Positions 57,543 through 64,000 of a stretch of DNA of 64,000 bases are shown one piece after another. The DNA comes from Bradyrhizobium elkanii USDA 76 (GTDB taxonomy: Bacteria; Pseudomonadota; Alphaproteobacteria; Rhizobiales; Xanthobacteraceae): positions 2,968,001 to 3,032,000 of the forward strand of contig NZ_CP066356.1 in the NCBI RefSeq assembly GCF_023278185.1, given 5' to 3'. The notes under the pieces were generated by a model. That model was not told where the DNA came from. It saw nothing but the letters and a program-made list of their open reading frames with translations, and did no database searches. The position numbers and the translations under genes were made by a program. How positions within the stretch are numbered: the first letter of the stretch is position 1; the number at the start of each line of letters is the position of its first letter.

Positions 57543-59318
57543 ATGACCGACAAGAGCCACGATCCCAATCAGATGACCGGCGCCGCGATGATCGTGCGCG
57601 CGCTCATCGATCACGGCGTGCAGCATGTCTTCGGCTACCCCGGCGGTGCGGTGCTTCCGATCTACGACGAGATCTTCCAGCAGAGCGAGGTCGAGCACAT
57701 CCTGGTCCGTCACGAGCAGGGCGCCGGCCATGCCGCCGAAGGCTATGCGCGCTCGACCGGCAAGCCCGGCGTGGTGCTGGTGACGTCGGGCCCCGGCGCC
57801 ACCAACATGGTGACGCCGCTGACCGACGCGCTGATGGATTCGATCCCGCTGGTCTGCATCACCGGCCAGGTGCCGACCCACCTGATCGGCAACGACGCCT
57901 TCCAGGAGTGCGATACGGTCGGCATCACGCGGCCCGCCACCAAGCACAATTGGCTGGTTCGCGACGTCAACGACCTCGCCAGGGTGCTGCACGAGGCCTT
58001 CTATGTCGCCACCACCGGCCGCCCCGGCCCGGTCGTGGTCGACGTGCCGAAGGACGTGCAGTTCGCGACCGGCACCTATCATCCGCCGCGCAAGTCGGAC
58101 GTGCACATCTCCTACACGCCGCGCGTCAAGGGCGACGCGACCCAGATCCGCAAGGCGGTGGCGCTGCTCGCCAACGCAAAGCGTCCGGTGATCTATTCCG
58201 GCGGCGGCGTGATCAATTCGGGTCCCGAGGCCTCGAAACTGCTGCGCCAGCTGGTGGAGGCGACCGGCTTCCCGATCACCTCGACCCTGATGGGGCTGGG
58301 CGCCTATCCCGCCTCGGGCCCGAACTGGCTCGGCATGCTGGGCATGCACGGCACCTACGAAGCCAACATGACGATGCATGATTGCGACGTCATGCTGTGC
58401 GTCGGCGCGCGCTTCGACGACCGCATCACCGGCCGTACCGACGCGTTCTCGCCGGGCTCGAAGAAGATCCACATCGACATCGACCCGTCCTCGATCAACA
58501 AGAACATCCGCGTCGACGTGCCGATCATCGGCGACGCCGGCAACGTGCTCGGCGATTTGCTGCAGGTGTTCAAGGCGGAAGCCAAGAAGCCGGACATCAA
58601 GTCGTGGTGGCAGCAGATCGCGCAATGGCGCGCGCGCAACTCGCTGTCCTACCGCAAGAACAACGATATCATCCTGCCGCAATATGCGATCCAGCGCCTG
58701 TTCGAGCTGACCCGCGGCAAGGACACCTACATCACGACCGAGGTCGGTCAGCATCAGATGTGGGCCGCGCAGTTCTTTGGCTTCGAGGAGCCGCATCGCT
58801 GGATGACCTCGGGCGGTCTCGGCACCATGGGCTACGGCCTGCCGGCCGCGGTCGGCGTGCAGGTGGCGCATCCGGACAGCCTGGTGATCGACATCGCCGG
58901 CGACGCCTCGGTGCAGATGACGATCCAGGAGATGTCGACGGCGGTCCAGTTCGAGCTGCCGATCAAGATCTTCATCCTGAACAACCAGTACATGGGCATG
59001 GTTCGGCAATGGCAGCAGCTGCTGCACGGCAACCGCCTGTCGCACTCGTACTCCGAGGCGCTGCCGGACTTCGTCAAGCTCGCCGATGCCTACGGCTGCG
59101 TCGGCCTGCAGGCGACCAAGCCGTCCGATCTCGACGGCGCGATCAAGGAGATGATCTCGATCAAGCGCCCGGTGCTGTTCGACTGCCGCGTCGCCGCGCT
59201 GGAGAACTGCTTCCCGATGATCCCGTCGGGCAAGGCGCATAACGAGATGCTGCTGCCGGAAGAGGCGACCGACGAGGCCACCGCGAAGGCCTTCTCCGGT
59301 GGCAAGGCGCTGGTGTGA
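57543..59318 (+). CDS. ilvI: Acetolactate synthase large subunit
   Basis: 591 residues. First common step of Val/Leu/Ile synthesis, thiamine-diphosphate dependent. Catalytic Glu58 is in VRHEQGAGHAAEGYARSTGKPGVVLVTSGPGATN. The TPP/metal motif runs from Gly-Asp454-Ala to Asn481 (AGDASVQM ... LNNQYMGM), spacing 27, as in the family. FAD-type central domain GLGAYPASGPNWLGMLGMHGT is present. ATG 57543 follows GGAGCG. It has an attenuation leader, and its regulatory subunit IlvH is encoded one gene later. Confidence 0.97.
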   Translation: MTDKSHDPNQMTGAAMIVRALIDHGVQHVFGYPGGAVLPIYDEIFQQSEVEHILVRHEQGAGHAAEGYARSTGKPGVVLVTSGPGATNMVTPLTDALMDSIPLVCITGQVPTHLIGNDAFQECDTVGITRPATKHNWLVRDVNDLARVLHEAFYVATTGRPGPVVVDVPKDVQFATGTYHPPRKSDVHISYTPRVKGDATQIRKAVALLANAKRPVIYSGGGVINSGPEASKLLRQLVEATGFPITSTLMGLGAYPASGPNWLGMLGMHGTYEANMTMHDCDVMLCVGARFDDRITGRTDAFSPGSKKIHIDIDPSSINKNIRVDVPIIGDAGNVLGDLLQVFKAEAKKPDIKSWWQQIAQWRARNSLSYRKNNDIILPQYAIQRLFELTRGKDTYITTEVGQHQMWAAQFFGFEEPHRWMTSGGLGTMGYGLPAAVGVQVAHPDSLVIDIAGDASVQMTIQEMSTAVQFELPIKIFILNNQYMGMVRQWQQLLHGNRLSHSYSEALPDFVKLADAYGCVGLQATKPSDLDGAIKEMISIKRPVLFDCRVAALENCFPMIPSGKAHNEMLLPEEATDEATAKAFSGGKALV

Positions 59319-59346
59319 CGATGGATCGGCGCGGAGCACTCTCTCG

Positions 59347-59376
59347 TCACCTCGCCCCGCTTGCGGGGAGAGGGAG
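59347..59376. repeat. Fragment of the CTCGCCCCGC repeat family
   Basis: CACCTCGCCCCGCTTGCGGGGAGAGGGAGC, with the CCCCGC-TT-GCGGGG hairpin. It equals one end of the element inside the helicase gene. It lies in the 90-base gap between ilvI and the dehydratase gene. Confidence 0.75.
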
Positions 59377-59408
59377 CTTATCGCGCGCTCGGATGGAGGG
59401 CGGCTCCC

Positions 59409-60395
59409 ATGTTTGATCTCAACGAGCTCGAGCGCGCGCACCGGATCGTCGGCACCGCGGTGCCGGCGACGCCGGCGCACGCCTGGCCGCTGCTGGCCGA
59501 GCGGCTCGGCGCCGAGGTCGTGGTCAAGCATGAGAACCACACGCCGACCGGCGCCTTCAAGGTGCGCGGCGGCCTGGTCTATCTCGAACGGCTGAAGCGC
59601 GAGCGGCCCGACGTGCCCGGCATCATCTCGGCGACACGCGGCAATCACGGCCAGAGCCTGGCGTTCGCGGCAGGGCGTCACGGTGTGCAGGCGGTGATCT
59701 ATGTGCCGCGCGGCAACTCGGTCGAGAAGAACCGCGCCATGCACGCGTTCGGGGCCGAGCTCGTCGAGCACGGCGACGACTTCCAGGCCGCGCGGGAGGA
59801 GGCCGAGCGCCGCGCCCAATTCGCCGGCCTGCACATGGTGCCGTCGTTCCACCCGGACCTCGTGCTGGGTGTCGCGACCTACGCGCTCGAACTGTTCCGT
59901 ACCGCGCCCGATCTCGACATTCTCTATATGCCGATCGGGCAGGGCTCCGGCATCTGCGGCTGCATCATGGCGCGCGACCTGCTCGGGCTGAAGACCGAGA
60001 TCGTCGGCGTGCAGTCGACCGAGGCGCCGTCCTACGCGCTGTCGTTTGCGGCGGGAAAGATCGTCACCACCGAGACCAGCAACACCCTTGCCGACGGCAT
60101 GGCGACGCGGATTCCGGACGCGGATGCGTTCGCGCTGATCCGCAAGGGCGCCTCCCGCATCGTGCAGGTCAGCGACGACGAGGTCGGGCAGGCGATCCGC
60201 GCCTACTGGACCGACACCCATAATCTCGCCGAGGGCGCGGGCGCCGCGGCGCTCGCGGCCGCGCTGCAGGAAAAGAACAGGCTCGCCGGCAAGCGGGTCG
60301 GTCTGATCCTGAGCGGCGGCAATATCGATTTCGATCTGTTCCGGACCTGGATCGGGACGGATGCTGCGCCGGCCGCCCAGCGGGCGGTGGCGTGA
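59409..60395 (+). CDS. Threonine/serine dehydratase-like PLP enzyme
   Basis: 328 residues from ATG 59409 (GGAGGG upstream). PLP Lys51 in NHTPTGAFKVRGG; the phosphate loop is GQGSGICG rather than the commoner GGGGL. RGNHGQSLAFAAGRHGVQAVIYVPRGNSVEKNRAMHAFGAELVEHG is the fold-type II signature. No C-terminal ACT-like regulatory domain is present, so it resembles short catabolic or EutB-type dehydratases rather than full IlvA. Placed between ilvI and ilvH it might supply 2-oxobutanoate for isoleucine; that is inference. Confidence 0.88.
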   Translation: MFDLNELERAHRIVGTAVPATPAHAWPLLAERLGAEVVVKHENHTPTGAFKVRGGLVYLERLKRERPDVPGIISATRGNHGQSLAFAAGRHGVQAVIYVPRGNSVEKNRAMHAFGAELVEHGDDFQAAREEAERRAQFAGLHMVPSFHPDLVLGVATYALELFRTAPDLDILYMPIGQGSGICGCIMARDLLGLKTEIVGVQSTEAPSYALSFAAGKIVTTETSNTLADGMATRIPDADAFALIRKGASRIVQVSDDEVGQAIRAYWTDTHNLAEGAGAAALAAALQEKNRLAGKRVGLILSGGNIDFDLFRTWIGTDAAPAAQRAVA

Positions 60396-60416
60396 ACAGA
60401 ATGTAAGGGGACGACC

Positions 60417-60959
60417 ATGAACCAGCCCGCATCCGCCTACTTCCTCGAAGAGCGTCACGATCCCAACGAGACGCATACGCTGTCCGTGCTCGTGCAGAAC
60501 GAGCCCGGCGTGCTCGCGCGCGTGATCGGCCTGTTCTCCGGCCGCGGCTACAACATCGAGAGTCTCACCGTCTCGGAGACCGAGAGCCAGAAACATCTCT
60601 CGCGGATCACGATCGTCACCACCGGCACGCCGATGGTGATCCAGCAGATCAAGCATCAGCTCGACCGCATGATCCCGGTCTACCGCGTCGTCGACATGAC
60701 GCTGACCGGCAGCTCGATCGAGCGCGAGCTTGCGATGGTCAAGGTGCGGGGCGGTGGCGATCACCGCGTCGAGGCGCTGCGGCTGGCGGACGCATTCCGC
60801 GCCCGGGTGATCGACGCCACGACCGAGAGCTTTGTGTTCGAGATCACGGGCAATTCGTCCAAGATCAGTCAGTTCATCGACCTGATGCGTCCGCTGGGCC
60901 TGGTCGAGGTGTCACGAACCGGGGTGGCCGCGATCACGCGTGGGCCGGAAGGGATGTGA
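60417..60959 (+). CDS. ilvH: Acetolactate synthase small (regulatory) subunit
   Basis: 180 residues. N-terminal ACT domain (HTLSVLVQNEPGVLARVIGLFSGRGYNIESLTVSETE) binds valine for feedback inhibition; the C-terminal domain (MVKVRGGGDHRVEALRLADAFRARVIDATTESFVFEITGNSSKISQFIDLMRPLGLVEVSRTG) activates IlvI. AAGGGG precedes ATG 60417. It lies 21 bases after the dehydratase gene and four bases before the methyltransferase start, so it is inside one transcription unit. Confidence 0.96.
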   Translation: MNQPASAYFLEERHDPNETHTLSVLVQNEPGVLARVIGLFSGRGYNIESLTVSETESQKHLSRITIVTTGTPMVIQQIKHQLDRMIPVYRVVDMTLTGSSIERELAMVKVRGGGDHRVEALRLADAFRARVIDATTESFVFEITGNSSKISQFIDLMRPLGLVEVSRTGVAAITRGPEGM

Positions 60960-60962
60960 GTC

Positions 60963-61658
60963 ATGTTGGCGCGCGACTGGTATTACACGCAACGGCGGCA
61001 GGTCGGTCTCGATACCGCGGTGGCCTCGATCTATGATGTCAGCGAGGACAGCGATGTCCGTGCCCGCCAGGCGCTGTCCATGCTCGGCGTCAAGCCGGGC
61101 TGGCGGATCGCCGATATCGGCTGCGGCAACGGCGTGCTGGCCACCGAGGCGGCGCTGATGGGGGCCGAGGTCGATGCCATCGACATCTCGCCGGCGATGA
61201 TCGGGCTTGCGGAAATCTATGCGCGCGACCGCAAGGCGAAGATCCGGACCCAGCCGGCCGGCCTGCTGTCGTTCGCCTATCAACCGAATTCCTACGACCT
61301 CATCGTCAGCGAGTTCACGCTGCACCATCTGCCGGACTTCTGGAAGGCGGTGGCGCTGTCGCGAATCTTCAACGCGTTGAAGCCCGGCGCGAACTTCTAT
61401 CTGCGCGACATGGTGTTCGTCGGCATGCCCGACGGCGTCGATCGCGATGTCGAAGGTTGGGCCGATTTCTCGATCAAGAATCACGGTTTCGAGCGCGAAA
61501 GCGTGATCACCCATATGCGCGACGAATACTCGACCTTCGGCTGGGTGATGGAGCGCATGCTGACCGAGACCGGTTTCACGCTGGACTCCGTCGACTACCA
61601 CGCGCCGCTGCACGGCACCTACCTGCTGCGCAAACCGAAGCCCGACGAGCAGATCTAG
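60963..61658 (+). CDS. Class I SAM-dependent methyltransferase
   Basis: 231 residues. AdoMet site IADIGCGNGVLATEAALMGAEVDAIDISPAMIGLAE, then DLIVSEFTLHHLPDFWKAVALSRIFNALKPGANFYLRDM. Related in style to ubiquinone/biotin-type and tellurite-type methyltransferases, but the substrate is not clear. It begins four bases after ilvH and is probably co-transcribed; no direct role in branched-chain synthesis is suggested by its sequence. Confidence 0.88.
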   Translation: MLARDWYYTQRRQVGLDTAVASIYDVSEDSDVRARQALSMLGVKPGWRIADIGCGNGVLATEAALMGAEVDAIDISPAMIGLAEIYARDRKAKIRTQPAGLLSFAYQPNSYDLIVSEFTLHHLPDFWKAVALSRIFNALKPGANFYLRDMVFVGMPDGVDRDVEGWADFSIKNHGFERESVITHMRDEYSTFGWVMERMLTETGFTLDSVDYHAPLHGTYLLRKPKPDEQI

Positions 61659-61693
61659 ATCCCGACCGAAACGGAAGCAAAAGAAGAATAACA

Positions 61694-62569
61694 ATGAAGC
61701 CGGCCGATGTTGGCATCGCCGTCATGGTCGCGGTGATCTGGGGGCTTGCGTTCGTCGCAAGCCGGATCGCGCTCGATGAGTTTTCGCCGGAGCTGATGAC
61801 GACGCTGCGCTTCGCCATTGCCGCGCTGCCGTGCCTGTTCCTGCGCAAACCCGGCGTTTCCTGGCCGCTTCTGATCGCGATCAGCGCCACGCTGTTCCTC
61901 GGCCAGTTCCTCGCACAGGCCTTTGCGATCGTGCATGGCGTTCCGGTCGGGCTTTCCAGCGTGATCGTGCAGAGCCAGGCGCTTTTCACCATCGCCTTCG
62001 CCGCGGTGGCCTTCGGGGAAATCCCGACGCGGACCCAGGCGATCGGCATCGCGATCGCCGCGCTCGGCTTGCTGATGATCTGCGGGACGGTCGGTTACGA
62101 CTTCAGCGTCGCCGCCTTTGCGATCATCATGATCTGCCCGATCAGCTTTGCGATCGGCAATCTTCTGCTGCGGCAGGCGAACGGCGCGCCGATGTTCGAT
62201 CTGTTCGCCTGGCTGTGCCTGTCCGCCGCGGTGCCGCTCACAGTGCTGACCTTGATCACCAACGGCCCGCAGCCGACCTGGCATGCGCTGACCCATATGT
62301 CGCTGACCGGGCTCGTCTGCATCCTCTGTCTCGGCGGCATCTCGACCAGCATCGCCTACTGGCTGTGGGGCCGGCTGCTCAGGGATTATCCGGCGGCGCA
62401 GGTGGTGCCGTTCGCGCTGCTGGTGCCGTTCGTCGGCTCCGCCGCCTCGAGCATCGTGTTCGGCGAGGCATTCGGGCGGCTGCGGTTGGCCGGCATGGTC
62501 ACCGTGATCGCCGGCATCGCCGTGATGCTGCTGTCGAAGCGGCCAAAAGCTATGCCGAAAGTCGCGTGA
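61694..62569 (+). CDS. EamA/DMT-family metabolite exporter
   Basis: 291 residues with ten transmembrane helices in two EamA repeats (VAVIWGLAFVASRIALDEFSPELMTTLRFAIAALPCLF; later ISTSIAYWLWGRLLRDYPAAQVVPFALLVPFVGSAASSIVFGE). Family members export amino acids or metabolites. It lies between the methyltransferase and a LysE-type gene, so the block may include export of surplus amino acid. The start ATG 61694 is chosen by family length. Confidence 0.9.
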   Translation: MKPADVGIAVMVAVIWGLAFVASRIALDEFSPELMTTLRFAIAALPCLFLRKPGVSWPLLIAISATLFLGQFLAQAFAIVHGVPVGLSSVIVQSQALFTIAFAAVAFGEIPTRTQAIGIAIAALGLLMICGTVGYDFSVAAFAIIMICPISFAIGNLLLRQANGAPMFDLFAWLCLSAAVPLTVLTLITNGPQPTWHALTHMSLTGLVCILCLGGISTSIAYWLWGRLLRDYPAAQVVPFALLVPFVGSAASSIVFGEAFGRLRLAGMVTVIAGIAVMLLSKRPKAMPKVA

Positions 62570-62576
62570 GGGTGCC

Positions 62577-63185
62577 ATGTCGAATTCGCTGCTGTTCGCC
62601 TTTGTCGTGTTCGCCGTCGTGATGTTCTTCACGCCGGGCCCCAACAACATCATGCTGCTGTCGTCGGGGCTGACCTACGGCTTCCGCCGCACGGTGCCCC
62701 ACATCGCCGGCATCACGGTCGGCTTCGCCTTCATGGTCGGCGCGGTCGGCGTCGGGCTAGGGGCCGTCTTCCTCGCCTATCCGGTGCTGCAGACGATCCT
62801 GAAATATGGCGGCGTCGTCTACCTGATCTATCTTGCCGCCGTCATCGCCCTGGCCGAGCCGCCCTCGGCGGACAAGGACGACAGGGGCGGCCGCGGCCCG
62901 ATGACGTTCTGGGGCGCTGCCATGTTCCAGTGGATCAATGCCAAGGGCTGGGTGATGGTGATCGGCACCATCACGGCCTATGCGGCGATTGCCGCCTTTC
63001 CCTGGAACATCGCGATCCAGGTCGGCTTGAGCCTGATCCTGGGCACGGTGTCCTGCGTCGTCTGGGCGCTGTTCGGGACCGCCTTGCGGCCGATCCTGAC
63101 CTCGCCCCGGGCGATCCGCGCCTTCAATGTGGTGATGGCCATCCTGCTGCTGGCCTCGCTCTACCCGGTCTTCATGGACGCATGA
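62577..63185 (+). CDS. LysE/RhtB-family amino-acid exporter
   Basis: 202 residues with six helices. FFTPGPNNIMLLSSGLTYGFRRTVPHIAGITVGF is the LysE/RhtB N-terminal signature. It begins seven bases after the DMT stop, so the two exporters are probably co-expressed. Substrate is likely an amino acid such as threonine/homoserine-type, but it is not shown. An inverted repeat TTTCCCC-TGA-GGGGAAA lies just past the stop. Confidence 0.92.
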   Translation: MSNSLLFAFVVFAVVMFFTPGPNNIMLLSSGLTYGFRRTVPHIAGITVGFAFMVGAVGVGLGAVFLAYPVLQTILKYGGVVYLIYLAAVIALAEPPSADKDDRGGRGPMTFWGAAMFQWINAKGWVMVIGTITAYAAIAAFPWNIAIQVGLSLILGTVSCVVWALFGTALRPILTSPRAIRAFNVVMAILLLASLYPVFMDA

Positions 63186-63213
63186 TGCCGCACCGCGCCA
63201 TGCGAGATGAGGG

Positions 63214-63230
63214 TTTCCCCTGAGGGGAAA
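63214..63230. terminator. Hairpin between the LysE-type gene and ilvC
   Basis: TTTCCCC-TGA-GGGGAAA, a seven-base-pair stem, 28 bases after the LysE-type stop and 106 bases before ilvC. No U-run follows on the plus strand, so termination is uncertain. Confidence 0.35.
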
Positions 63231-63293
63231 AATGCTCTAGACAACGCCGGAAATTCGCGGGCGCCCGGCGGTTCTGACCTTCCGAAAGCCTGA

Positions 63294-64000
<707 letters not shown>

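Noticed and set aside
57384..60764. Open frame of about 1,126 codons on the minus strand opposite ilvI, the dehydratase and ilvH
   Set aside because: Antisense shadow of three conserved genes; composition of His/Arg/Asp runs is not protein-like.

Overview
The window looks like chromosomal DNA of a Bradyrhizobium-type alphaproteobacterium (Rhizobiales, Nitrobacteraceae). The evidence is the very GC-rich coding bias, a circularly permuted two-piece tmRNA gene, an alphaproteobacterial SspB, hflK-hflC-DUF2065-degP gene order, and several families of palindromic repeats of the kind found in Bradyrhizobium and Rhodopseudomonas. Genus is an inference from these features; no search was run. No tRNA, rRNA, phage, IS element or CRISPR array was seen.

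Bases 1-18,600 hold mostly single genes and short operons: the end of a spermidine-synthase-like gene, a TetR regulator divergent from a DUF308 membrane protein with paired operators, an alpha/beta hydrolase, an L,D-transpeptidase, a two-gene ABC-2 exporter, a hicAB toxin-antitoxin pair, an OmpA-like and a cysteine-rich exported protein, a UvrD helicase carrying an in-frame palindromic repeat, a thioesterase divergent from an FAD-linked D-lactate-type dehydrogenase, an LTXXQ-like exported protein, a SulP permease and CcdA.

Bases 18,781-28,338 form an uptake and catabolism locus. A GntR/FadR-type regulator faces, across a perfect 23-base operator, a TRAP transporter (binding protein plus fused QM subunit), a D-2-hydroxyacid dehydrogenase-like protein, and a branched-chain-type ABC transporter whose permease LivM is fused to its ATPase LivG.

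Bases 28,562-33,082 hold a less familiar trio: a 1,079-residue zinc-ribbon/class III cyclase/ATPase/TPR protein, an HExxH putative metallopeptidase, and an unknown protein with a histone-like basic tail. This is the best candidate in the window for an undescribed system. It is followed by an MFS transporter, a TetR regulator divergent from a cytochrome P450, and a large AsmA-like protein.

Bases 40,661-44,376 read leftward: ssrA (two-piece tmRNA, tag ANDNFAPVAQAA), sspB (tag adaptor for ClpXP), fumC, DUF4169, a ribbon-helix-helix protein and a VOC protein. A split chromate transporter and a tctBAC tricarboxylate transporter follow on the plus strand. Bases 49,111-55,137 hold thyA, a GNAT acetyltransferase, folA, hflK, hflC, a DUF2065 protein and degP. 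serB and miaA then diverge with overlapping start codons.

The right end is a branched-chain amino acid biosynthesis region: a promoter, a leader peptide rich in Ile/Leu/Val codons and an intrinsic terminator (attenuator), then ilvI, a threonine-dehydratase-like gene, ilvH, a methyltransferase, two amino-acid or metabolite exporters and the start of ilvC, cut by the window end.
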